From Apoderus coryli (taxonomy: Eukaryota > Arthropoda > Insecta > Coleoptera > Attelabidae): a DNA stretch of 64,000 nucleotides. Positions within the stretch are counted from its first letter, which is position 1; every line of letters starts with the position of its first letter. The stretch covers positions 12,430,297 to 12,494,296 of the forward strand of contig OU452206.1 of NCBI GenBank assembly GCA_911728435.2. Direction: 5' to 3'. The position numbers and the translations under genes were made by a program. This document shows positions 1 through 9,345 of the stretch, in pieces. Under the pieces are notes generated by a model. That model saw nothing but the letters and a program-made list of their open reading frames with translations. It did no database searches and was not told the origin of the DNA.

Positions 1-231
1 ACGGGAAAAAGTGTGCCTCGGAGATGGAATGTAATAGTTTGGCGAAAACGCGCGCGGTACACCAATGTTGCGAGCTTTTAAAATGAGCTTTTTAATGTAC
101 TTTGCTGAAACTATAGATGCTACACCACGAAATCTACATGAGTTACGGCTGCATTATAGGTTGCATATCATAATTTTTTATTCTTATACGTAATATCTTT
201 AACTTTAGGGTCCAGTATATCTTTTCAAGTT

Positions 232-396
232 CAAACTGGCACTAATCAGAATCAAAATGACATTAGTCAAAATTAAATTGACAACATTAATTTCAAATTT
301 GCATTAATCAAAAGCAAATTGACAATAATCAAAACCATAATGGCACTAATCACTTTCAAATTGACAATAAACTAAATCAAATTGGCACTAGTAAAT
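232..396. repeat. Degenerate ~20-bp tandem repeat, about 8 units
   Basis: The stretch can be cut into about eight units of 18-24 bases built on a TCAAATTGGCACTAATCA-like word, for example CAAATTGACAATAATC and CAAATTGGCACTAGT. Units differ by substitutions and small indels, so the array is old. It lies just upstream of a transposase-like helix-turn-helix fragment and could be a subterminal repeat of that element. That link is inference. Confidence 0.55.
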
Positions 397-439
397 TTTT
401 TGCAAGATGTCTTATATAAAAAAGGATTTTGCTTGAAAT

Positions 440-600
440 TTGAAGGGGCAGATTTGTGCATTATTTAATGCCAATGGTGACTGGCGTAATCTTGCAAATG
501 TAGTGGGTGTGGCAAAAAGCACTGCGTATCGATGGGTTACCAATCAAGAGCTATCGGAGAAGCAGCGAGGAGGTAAACGTAGAGTTAAAATAGGGCAAGT
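440..600 (+). pseudogene. Helix-turn-helix fragment of an IS630/Tc1-mariner-type transposase
   Basis: The first ~50 residues (KGQICALFNANGDWRNLA, then GVAKSTAYRWV) look like the N-terminal DNA-binding helix-turn-helix of IS630-like transposases, with the recognition helix near residues 22-32. The frame then runs into repeat family R1 at about position 590, so the C-terminal residues of the open frame are chance coding. No catalytic DDE/D part follows. The identification rests on motif appearance only, and a full-length homologue is needed to fix the family. Confidence 0.45.
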
Positions 601-857
601 TTATGAAAGGATGTCTATCCCAAAAACTGATAGTTTTCAAAATATTGGCAATTTTACATCTTTCTATTACAATAGTGATATGAATTTGAAATTTAATTGA
701 TTTTAGTTGGCCATGATGGCTTTAGATAGCAAATATGACACTTGACAAAAATAATCAACAACTATGACAAATTGTAGACATTAATTAGTAGTTATAATCA
801 TGGCGGGCGTATAAATTATACTAACGAATACTATCTAAATTTGTTTATTATTTATGG
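587..857 (+). repeat. Repeat family R1, distal end, plus orientation
   Basis: This matches, in reverse complement, the stretches near 49740-49990 and 38805-38950. Shared words include GGCAAGTTTATGAAAGGATG, TTTTCAAAATATTGGCAA and TTAGTTGGCCATGATGG. It merges at 716 into the left arm of the foldback at 716-1255. Confidence 0.75.
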
Positions 858-1255
858 AGAATGGTGCTTTTAGAAAATCCAGACTCCACTGCAAATTTTC
901 TCAGAGATGTCGTAGGATATGCCGTGAAGTACCCCAGTACAGCTTCATCGTCACAAATAGGTTTCCTTCGTTTTATTTTTGTCTTTACGGACCCGAAATT
1001 TTTGAAATTATCTATTATCCGTTTAACAACTTTTGGTGATGGCTTGTGTTTTTCTGGGTACCTGGCAGAAAATTTATCACACGTTTGTGACATCACTCTG
1101 TCACATTATCCATAAATAATAAACAAATTTAGATAGTATTTGTTAGTATAATTTATACGCCCGCCATGATTATTACTACTAATTAATGTCTACAATTTGT
1201 CATAGTTGTTGATTATTTTTGTTAAGTGTCATATTTATTTGCTATCTAAAGCCAT
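716..1255. mobile_element. Foldback element with ~145-bp inverted arms
   Basis: Bases 716-857 and 1110-1255 are near-perfect reverse complements. Landmarks are ATGGCTTTAGATAGC, CATGGCGGGCGTATAAAT and TTTGTTTATTATTTATGG. The ~250-base loop holds a DUF4817-type helix-turn-helix on the minus strand. A single arm recurs at 49740-49880, joined to family R1, so the arms are the inner end of R1. The likely origin is a mariner-like element that lost most of its transposase. A hairpin this long may also be a source of small RNAs, which is speculation. Confidence 0.75.
848..1096 (-). pseudogene. DUF4817-type mariner-like transposase, N-terminal domain only
   Basis: The 82-residue frame has the usual order of the DNA-binding region in DUF4817-type insect mariner-like transposases: a first helix-turn-helix ending in ARYPEKHKPSPKVV, a basic linker (KTKIKRRKP), then a second helix-turn-helix (TTSLRKFAVESGFSKSTILHK). 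A full protein would continue for ~250 residues to a DDD catalytic domain. Here the frame stops inside the left foldback arm. The domain itself carries no stop, so the element is either recent or kept intact by chance. It fills the loop of the foldback at 716-1255. Confidence 0.7.
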
Positions 1256-4200
1256 TTAAAAACAATTAACTTTTGATGTTTGATTTGACGTTTATGGGAC
1301 TGCAAAAAAATTGTATTATTTTCATGGCACACTAAATTAGTTAGTCAAAGTAATATACGAGAATAGTGAAAATGCTAAAAAATGTTACATTGCCGATATT
1401 TCGGAAACCATGCATTTTCGAAATGAGTAACCTATCAGAAAGTTTCTTTAATTTTTAATGATACGTAAGATAAAATTATAAAAATATACCTGTTCCATTT
1501 GAAAAAACTGACTTTCGACTGTTTTTATAACACCGTTTTCAGTATAATTTTTTTAACCACCCTGTATGAATAAATCAGAAAATGTCGTACGTATCGGAAA
1601 AAGGAGACCTTATTTAATAAGAAAACGCCTGCAAAATGGTACTAAACACTTCTTTGTAAGAAAAAAATGTGATTATTATTGAGCCCTAAAATGTCAGTTT
1701 TGACATAAATCTTGCTATACGTCAAAAAAAGCTGGATTTAGGTATAGGACATGATACACGAAAGATGTCTAGAATCTTATGTGGAATCCAAAAATGGCAT
1801 AATATATAGGGTGTTCCATTTAAAATAACAAAGTCACTATAACCGGAAGTGCTAAGCGGTTGGTATTATGATAATTGAATAGACCATATTTGGCAATACA
1901 TATACCAAAATTTTCCAAATTCAATTCAAAGTAGTCTCCGAAATATTTCAATGGGCCGTCACCATAGGACACCCTGTATATGAAAATAAACCAAAAAGGA
2001 GCTGACTCTGTCCAAGTAACTTTTAATCAAATAAAATTAACAGAATGCAAAATGCACATCCCTGCTTCAACTCGGACAAGCAAATATGACTATAGGTGCT
2101 TCACTCGGCAAGGAAGTGTTAATCCTTATAATTTCTGATAGTGCTGTCTTTGTCGTCGAACATCTGCAAAAAAATGACCGCTATCTATGTGACTTAACTT
2201 AAAGCTGCATCGAAGGTGCAGCCGCAGGTCTGTCTATATGGAAAATTTGTTTTTTGCTGCATCCCAACGGGTACTTTTCAAGCGGATTTAATACGGTCTC
2301 ACTATTTTATTAATTACTTTAATTACATCTGCAAAAGTTCATTTTGTGTGCGACGCAGAGGGAGATCTCAACTATTTCCCATCCATCAAACTTAGGTTAT
2401 TGAAAAATATATGATCACATCCACCCATCTGATGGCTCTCATGACACTGTCACTTTAGGTTATTATCACTTTTTCAGTAATATTACTTCAAATACACAAT
2501 AACAACTTCTAAATTTACTACAACTATATCGAATAACCATTTATAACACTACAACATACAAGATGTTAATAGAAATTGATCTTAAACATAAAAATAATGC
2601 CGAAAGCTTTTAGACTATTAATGTAAACAAAGAAAATAATAATAAACTATTTGACACAAGCAATTTGTCTGTCGTTAGAAAAAAACCAAATTATGACGTG
2701 AAACTAGAGGTGTCAACTATATTGGAATTTGTCGACTTTTTTTTAAAACCATTTTCATGACTATATTCTTAGAAAAACATATGGGAGAAGCAATTTCGTA
2801 TATTTTTAGTCACAATCGTAGCAAAGAATAAGGTACACATTCGTAAAGTCTATTGAAAAAGTATTAATCTTTAAAAATATGACTCACCTCACACATACTA
2901 CGTTCCTTTTATAAATATCACTATTCCAAATGTCATATAAACTGTGACAGCTACCACACACAAAAAAAATACGATATCAATAAATAATTGTTTGTATTGG
3001 AAGCACCTAGCTAACAAACCTTATATGAAAATTTCCAGTCAAAACTGATGCTTACTTATCTAAAAAATAATGCAAATACACTGAACTCCACAACCAAAGA
3101 AGTAGAGGTTTTCCATAGTGTCAAATTATAACATAAATCCATCTGTCATAATAATTAACATGTACTATACTGTCTATAGTAAAACAACGTAAATACAATA
3201 ATTTCCAAAAATGTGCAAAAATTTTACTGTAAAAGACAGAATGGAAATTGAAAAAGAATATATACCGGAAGATAAGTGTACAATCATATAAAATAGGGTT
3301 ATCACCATACACTTTGATGAAATTATTTGTTGACATGCCGCAACGACTTAACTAACCATTATTTGTAGGAAAAACTTATTTTTTTTTTGCAACCCTCAAT
3401 GACTTTTTTCATAGATAAAACTACCACAAAACGACTGGGAAATCCCAAAGGGATTTCTTGTTATTTTTAATAAAACCCTAAAAATTTTTCGCTGATTTAC
3501 CAAATCCTATAATTAATGGTATCTCCATTAAGGTTTTTATATATTTTTCCACTGCAGAAGAAATGTGGTATATACTTGAAGTCATACATTAGCTAACTCA
3601 ACAGAATAAAACTAATAATATATAGAGAAAATAAAACGACGGGTGAGAGATTCAAAAATCCATTTTTGGTCATCATTAATCATTTTCCAAACACACTCTA
3701 ATGTAAGTAAATATAAAATCTGCTACCTTTCTGACACATATAATACATTATATAATAACTTGTGTGCTCGTGATGTACATCATACCAAAGCGAAACTTAA
3801 TACCATCACTAATTTAGCATCAAAAGAATTTGAATCGCGCGCTGCCTGCCTCGCAATTAATATTAAATTAAAACAAAATTCGTAATGAACTTAAGTTTTG
3901 AACGCCTGCACGACCTCTTAAGCGGGATTTTGTATTATAAACTGATCGGGTATTATTAATATACCGTTAAAATTAATTTTTCATTTTGTTTTTCTATTGC
4001 ATAAATTCTATTCACCGAACGATTTTTCACTTGATGGTTTTTTAATAATAAAAAAATTATATGCTCGGATTTCAATAATTCCTTAGTGTTCAAAAAAATA
4101 CGAAAGCGCGGATTTGGTTCAATCTCGCTAGCATTTCCCAACTGTTCTCAAATAACTTTTAAAAACATTCATTTGAATGACGTTAATTAAAACTGTTACA

Positions 4201-4271
4201 GAACTTTAAAGACAATATTTTGAATGTGATGTTATTTTTGATAGATGCGTATAGATATTTTGTAAAAAAAA
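1256..4271. other. No gene recognised; element ends only
   Basis: AT-rich DNA without a credible coding region. Bases 1731-1850 distantly resemble the outer part of family R1 (GGTATAGGACATGATACACG, then ATAACCGGAAGTGC). AGGGTGTTCCATT near 1807 and GGACACCCTGTATA near 1966 face each other like poor inverted ends of a small mariner-like MITE. Another CACCCTGTATG lies near 1558. Short open frames at 3121-3336, 3643-3885 and 3956-4141 have no recognisable domain. Confidence 0.5.
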
Positions 4272-4878
4272 ACTCATGGACAAAATTATTGCATATTTTA
4301 TTTTAATATTATTTAGACATAGTTTTTATAAGTGAATAAGCGATAACGTTAAATTCTAACTGAATAAGCGGAAAACTACACTTAGCCGCAAAAATACACA
4401 ACCAAAAATTATGCTCAATTTCAAAGTTGATTTTATCGCGAACCGATAAATCGATTTCGATAATTTGTTTTTGAACTGTAGCTTTTTTCTTTGGTAATTG
4501 CACTGTGATAGAATTTTTTATTCAGACTGCAGTTTTAGGCTTATACAGGGTGCAAAAATAAGAATAGTTTTTTACGTTAAATTTAAGACACCCTGTATGG
4601 AGCATTAGCAACAACAACGGATGACATGGTGAAATCATAATGTAGCCTCATGTTTTCTAAACATTTTGGTTTTAGTAGATTTTTAAAAAAAATCTAACTA
4701 TTCAGGAGATCGACACAATCGGAATTTTGAAAATTTTTTATGCAGTACTTCATTTTATGACCCCTGGATCCTAAAAATGACCTCAGCAAAAGTTTATATA
4801 TCTATACATATATATATAGATAACTTAGTGTCTTGGGTTGATCAGCAAATATTTTTGATTAAAACTCTTTTACGTTAT

Positions 4879-4917
4879 GCCAAGCTTTCGATATATTTTT
4901 ATATCTTCCTCGGGGCT
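4879..4917 (-). ncRNA. Hammerhead-like motif in the PLE pseudo-LTR
   Basis: Read on the minus strand: GCC, then CCGAGGAAGA, a TATA/TATA stem, CGAA, the self-complementary hexamer AAGCTT, then GGC. GCC and GGC could form stem I, and AAGCTT would serve as a short stem III in a dimer. The conserved CUGAUGA is degenerate (CCGAGGAAGA), so present activity is doubtful. A second copy, on the plus strand, is at 5581-5612 but lacks the stem I match. Confidence 0.35.
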
Positions 4918-5203
4918 ACAAATATAAAAGTAAGCTAAGTATAAATATATATAAAATTTAAAAATATGTTTACCTTAGTATACGCGGTAAGTTTTACATT
5001 AGTAAAAATAATATAAATTGTAAATTAAAGAACATTATTATATAAATTTTTGTCAACTTTGTAAAATAATAATTAACATTTAACATTTTTGAGTTAATTG
5101 AATTTTTTTGTGATTGACACTGACATGTTTATTCAAAAATATTTTGTTTAGTTAATTTGTGGTAAATTGTTTTTTAAGTGAAATGTCAAGTTTTTTAATT
5201 AGG

Positions 5204-5581
5204 TTAGAAAGTAGATTCAAAAGAAATATTACTGTCATCATGGGTGTTATTATTAATAGTAAATAAATATGAATATATATTACTGATTTCATTAGAGTCT
5301 TTCTTTTTGTTTAACGTATTTTCGGTATTATACGTTTCAAACATTTCAATGAAAAGTCTTTTATTTTGATTTTGTTCACAGGCAAGGATTTTTACATTAT
5401 TTAAGTCTGGAAAATGATTTGTATTGATACAATGTTCAGCCAATGCACAAGTTTTTTTGTTAAGTCGAATATCACTTTTATGTTGGGTAATTCTATCTTT
5501 AAAAACTCGGGAAGTTTGTCCGATATATACTTGGTTACAGTCTGAACATAGTATATTATAAACTACGTTAGATTTTTTTAG
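5204..5581 (-). pseudogene. Penelope-like element GIY-YIG endonuclease, C-terminal fragment
   Basis: Reading the minus strand from 5581, an open frame of ~125 residues contains VVYNILCSDCNQVYIGQTSR, the PLE version of the GIY-YIG motif (VYIGQT), then FKDRITQHKSDIR, a downstream AEHCINTNHFPD block with a histidine, and FIEMFE with the conserved glutamate. It ends at a stop at 5204. The family role is cleavage of target DNA to prime reverse transcription. The upstream reverse transcriptase is missing because the copy is 5'-truncated. The GIY-YIG domain itself is uninterrupted. The call is firm at domain level. Confidence 0.8.
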
Positions 5582-5708
5582 AGGAAGATATAAAAATATA
5601 TCGAAAGCTTGGCATAACGTAAAAGAGTTTTAATCAAAAATATTTGCTGATCAACCCCAGACACTAAGTTATCTATTAACTAGTCAGCAAAGACTACCAC
5701 TCAACTTA

Positions 5709-5729
5709 ATTATATATATATATATATAT
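5709..5729. repeat. TA microsatellite
   Basis: About ten TA repeats follow the Penelope remnant. A shorter TATATA tract at 4803-4825 sits at the opposite side of the same remnant. Confidence 0.9.
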
Positions 5730-6743
5730 GGGATATAGAAATTTTGCGTCACGTTCTAGGCCGCATTTTTTGACCAATCGAAACAAAATTTGGTTAAAAA
5801 ATCGGCTAGGTCATGGAATCGCGTGAGTTCGTTGGCGATTGAAATCGGAGAGCTCATTTCAGAATGCCGGCCTGTCAAAGTTTTAAAAAAATCATATTTT
5901 TTTCATTGTTAATAGAAAATACCGATGTTACATATCAAATGATAGAGCACTTAAATATCTACAATGTTTATTTGGAGAGTTTTTTCATCACTGGCATATT
6001 TAAGTAAATGTAAGTCAATATAAAGTAACAAAAAATAAAAAAAATATCATCACCCGCTATACCTGGAATTATTTTGACAAATAAACACCTGTGAAATAAC
6101 AATAGGACCGTACTTACGTATGTATTATAGTATAATGGGTATTTCAGTTAAAATAACTGTCAATATGACACTTTGTTATATTTGGCGACTGTCAGAATAT
6201 TCCATTATTTGTTTATTAATAGTGGGTGTCAGTGGTAGACTAAGTATAAATAAAAAATACATAAATCAAAAATCTACGTTTCCGACTGGCTGCCATCGGG
6301 ATTTTTTGACTTCCTCTGATATCTGTAATATCAAAGAAAATACACAAAATAGACAGCATCCACCCAAATTTAACGTAAAAAATCTATTCTTATTTTTGCA
6401 CCCTTTATAAGCCTAAAACTAAAGTCTGAATAAAAAATTCTATCACAGTGCAATTACCAAAGACAAAATCTACAGTAGAAAAAAGAAATTATCGAAATCG
6501 ATTTATCGGTTCGCGAGAAAATCAACTTTGAAATTGAGCTTAATTTTTGGTTCTGCGTTATTTTTGCGGCTAAGTGTATAAACGTAGCCTAGTGTGCCTT
6601 GACGACTAAAACAAGCTTCTCTTCTTCTCTTTATTTGACGTTGTCAGAATGACATTTTTAGTACATTATTTCTTCAATCTGTAATTTCAGTTAGCGAGAT
6701 GCCACGTTTAAATTAGTTTCGGTTAAAATTGTTTCTTTAATCA

Positions 6744-7588
6744 ATGAGCGGTACAGACAAGACATTGCACAGAGATCAATCGCGTACAATGGGAATGGAG
6801 GATACAAAAGGCGGCCAAGGACGTAACAGAAGTACAACGCCAAGAGAAGAGCAATATTTAAGAATTCAATATTTGCGAAATCGTACACTTACTGCTGTGC
6901 ATCTAAAAAATCAATTACTAAATGCAAGGTGCAAGTCAATGTTTAAGGAGGTCGATTTAAAGCCAAGGCGTCCTGCTAGAGTTCCTCGGCTTTTTCCACG
7001 CTATAAAAACGGACGGTTACAATTTGCAGGAGCACATGCTCACTGGAATGAACATCAATGGGGAAAAGTTCTTTTTACAGACGAAACAAAAATACAATTA
7101 TGGAAACCTGATAGACGTAGTCGAGTATACAGAAGGTCAGGAGAACGTTTCGCAGAATATAATCTTGCACATAATCTTAGCTTTGGTGTGTGTGGATTGT
7201 CGCACGAAGCTCATTGAAGTGAATTTAAGGATGAATGCTGACTGGTACATATATGCCGGCTTTATTGGATATGATGATGCTAATGCACGATAATGCCCGT
7301 GCCCATGCCACAAGAACAGTAAACCAGTACATTGAGGATGTCGGGATTGCGAAGCTAGAGTGGCCACCATACAGTCCTGATACAAAGTCCATAGAACATG
7401 TATGGGACATCCTCAAAAGAAATATTCAAGCATGGAATCTAGCTCCTAACTTAATTGCAGAATTAAGGATTGCTGCACAGGAAGCATGGAATCGAATACC
7501 ACAAGAAACCATCAAAGATATTTTGCGCACTATGCCTAGGAGGATGGAGGCTATCGTTAGAGCTAGAGGAGGAAATACTGAGTACTAA
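6744..7588 (+). pseudogene. Tc1-like transposase, frameshifted
   Basis: Three frames must be joined. The first (6744 to ~7195) has a linker RNRSTTPREEQYLR, then WGKVLFTDETKIQLW with the first catalytic Asp and RRSRVYRRSGERF. The second (~7198-7290) has RTKLIEVNLRMNADWYI. The third (~7290-7588) has HDNARAHATRTVNQYIEDVG with the second Asp and WPPYSPDTKSIEHVWD with the final Glu, the DD34E spacing of Tc1. A short internal stretch between the second and third frames is missing. The N-terminal paired-like DNA-binding region is eroded. The protein is dead, yet the three catalytic residues survive, so the copy is not very old. Confidence 0.85.
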
Positions 7589-7917
7589 ATTGTTATTCTT
7601 TTGTCTTAAACTAATGTATCGTGTCGATGTTGTTGTTTATTCCTAATTAAACGCTGTTATCAGAAACAGGCCATTTCACTAATTTCTCCACAAATCTGTT
7701 GTAAATTTTCAATATGTAATTAATTTTATTATTAATAACGTAAAAGACTGTAATGTCACAGATTTAGCAACCGAAATCACAAAAGTGTAAAAAAAATAAA
7801 GAGTTAAAATAAAATATGCACTAATATTGTCCGTGAGTGTATGTAGAACTTCACAAAGTGGTAGTGAAATTTAAATAAGTCAGTTTTATAGAAAATATGT
7901 TCAAGACGAAAGAAGTG

Positions 7918-8210
7918 CGTCTTTATTGCCTTTAACAAGCCCTCACAGGAATCCATCAAAAAGCATTAATAGAGAATTCAATCCCTCTCAAGTAATATGG
8001 ATCTAGTCAAACGCGGCTGTGTCTACGACAGAGAGAGGTTCTGTACCAACTAACTTCAAAAAAGTCGGTTCTGTCACCCACAACCCAACTATCTACCTAA
8101 CTACTTTGGTCAAAAATTAGAAAGGAAAAAAAATGGCAAGTGCAGGGAGAGAACCCAGGACATTCCGCACTCAAAGCCACGCCGATTACCACTGAACTAC
8201 GGCCCACAGT
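7918..8210 (-). mobile_element. tRNA-derived SINE
   Basis: The minus strand begins with a tRNA-like head (8203 to ~8133). It has an A-box-like CGTAGTTCAGTGGTAA and a B-box-like GGGTTCTCTCCC about 50 bases further. An unrelated body follows and ends near GGCAATAAAGACGCAC. Candidate target-site duplications flank it: GAAAGAAGTG at 7908-7917 and AAAAGAAATG at 8211-8220, 8 of 10 identical. The length of ~293 bp suits a SINE. The internal T run after the head would weaken Pol III read-through, so this copy is probably inactive. I do not know the family name. Confidence 0.65.
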
Positions 8211-8488
8211 AAAAGAAATGAAACCAAATTGCATTAAAGTCGCCGCGGTCGTCGTACTACATATTTGTAACTTTTAAACGTAATTTTTTCGAGAATGATG
8301 GAGACAAATATCAAAAGTCACCTATTGCTGTACAGAAGCTAAAAAATGCTTATAAATTATGTATCACTAGACACCTACTGTTATTTAAAAATTTGAGGGC
8401 TAAAGCGAATAATGGCTTCATCCTAGGACTCCCCCAAACTCATATACTAAAATTTAGCTCAACTGGTTCAAGCGTTTAAGAACTGTCG

Positions 8489-8620
8489 TTGAAGAACACA
8501 TACAGACACACAGCCTTCCATCTGGAAATGGTCTTAATCGTCTCAGAGGACTTCAAAATGGTTATATCCGTATTTACCTCAATTTTTTTTTATAGCGTGT
8601 TCACAATAGTTTCCATATGG
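8489..8620 (+). repeat. Interspersed repeat, partner of 46430-46556
   Basis: Shares with the reverse complement of 46430-46556 the words ATCTGGAAATGGTCTTAATC and CAAAATGGTTATATCCGT, preceded by an ACATACAGACACACAG-type tract. The open frame from 8489 is half this repeat and half reverse transcriptase relic. Confidence 0.7.
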
Positions 8621-8644
8621 GTCGGGAAACTAAAAGGAGAGACC

Positions 8645-8990
8645 GGCTTTAATGTGCAAAGCTACTCCGATTACATTGCTCTCAATGTAATGGGAAAACA
8701 CACAACGATCATATCGACCGCATGCAAATAGCAATACAAACTGGCGAGATGTTGCGAAGACTGAGCCTAACTCCAGTAATAACGGGTGTGGAATCATTTA
8801 CAAAAGAAAAGTAGACATTCAAAGTCCCACTACCAATGGTGTACAAATCGCTTATTCAGATAAAGTCTATAGTTTTTAGGAGTGATCCTGGATAGACAAA
8901 GGCCACACAGAAAGGACAACAGCAACACGAGCTAATGGCACACTTGGAGTGCTGAACGCTAAATACGAGAGTAACTATTTATATTTTGAG
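8645..8990 (+). pseudogene. Non-LTR retrotransposon reverse transcriptase relic (palm to YLGVILD region)
   Basis: The frame reads FNVQSYSDYIALNVMGKHT, which aligns with the catalytic block VQAYADDI..V.GKH of R1/LOA-type reverse transcriptases, with the catalytic YADD decayed to YSDY. About 190 bases on, in a shifted frame, FLGVILDRQRPHRK matches the downstream KYLGVILDR block. Several stops and frameshifts lie between. Loss of the second aspartate alone would kill the enzyme. Confidence 0.65.
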
Positions 8991-9059
8991 CCTTGGCACA
9001 TTTACTGTTGTTAGGTGTCAGCTGTTGTTTTCACTGTTCACGATGAAGCCAAATCTTTT

Positions 9060-9345
9060 TTGCCACTGCCACTAAAGTATGGAGAAATCGTACTTTGTAT
9101 GCATGGATGTTTGGGACTTTATAAATTCATTGAAAATGTGTTCTGCTAATACCGATGTTGTTACTGCATTTTGTTAAGGGCATTTTTGGATCGTTTGTCA
9201 GAGAATCAAGTGCAACCAATGTTGGGGCATCGTATTCGTAAATTTTTTTTTTTGATTTATTACTACCAATCTTAGTCAGGCACCATGCGTACGATTTTTG
9301 AACTGTTGTTTCTGGATATTTTTCATTCATAATTTTCATAATTTA
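9060..9345 (-). pseudogene. DUF4817-type mariner-like transposase, N-terminal relic
   Basis: The minus strand reads KNDPKMPLTK-like text ending in CSNNIGISRTHFQ, the second helix-turn-helix of these transposases, then a stop. After the stop comes KVPNIHAYKVRFLH, which matches the usual ILK..L.PYKVQ.V segment. A basic linker (KSKKKIYEYDAPT) precedes the helix-turn-helix. The catalytic domain is absent. Confidence 0.55.

Larger units (their letters stand above)
4820..5677 (-). mobile_element. Penelope-like element remnant flanked by inverted pseudo-LTR pieces
   Basis: An exact-looking ~90-bp inverted repeat (4820-4912 and 5585-5677, with GATCAGCAAATATTTTTGAT and ACGTTATGCCAAGCTTTCG) frames a GIY-YIG endonuclease frame on the minus strand. 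Inverted or direct pseudo-LTRs are typical of Penelope-like retroelements. The reverse transcriptase part is absent. Each arm carries a hammerhead-like core, GAGGAAGA, then a TATA-rich stem, then CGAAAGCTT. Confidence 0.7.
4378..6577. repeat. Large inverted repeat, ~210-bp arms
   Basis: Bases 4378-4586 and 6367-6577 are reverse complements. Landmarks are ACACTTAGCCGCAAAAAT, CGATAAATCGATTTCGATAA and CAGGGTGCAAAAATAAGAAT. The small minus-strand frame at 4309-4503 lies mostly in the left arm and matches nothing I know. The central 1.8 kb holds the Penelope remnant and a TA microsatellite. Confidence 0.7.
4272..7838 (+). mobile_element. Tc1-like element, expanded by inserted repeats
   Basis: Inverted ends can be seen: 4272-4306 (ACTCATGGACAAAATTATTG then CATATTTTATTTTAA) and the reverse complement of about 7804-7838 (ACTCACGGACAATATTAGTG then CATATTTTATTTTAA). 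A broken Tc1 transposase lies in the right half. Tc1 elements are usually 1.3-1.7 kb, while this span is ~3.57 kb. The excess is the 210-bp inverted repeat and the Penelope-like remnant in its left half. Confidence 0.6.

Noticed and set aside
6691..7416. Minus-strand frames over 6691-6888, 7137-7385 and 7225-7416
   Set aside because: They are shadows of the Tc1-like transposase on the plus strand.
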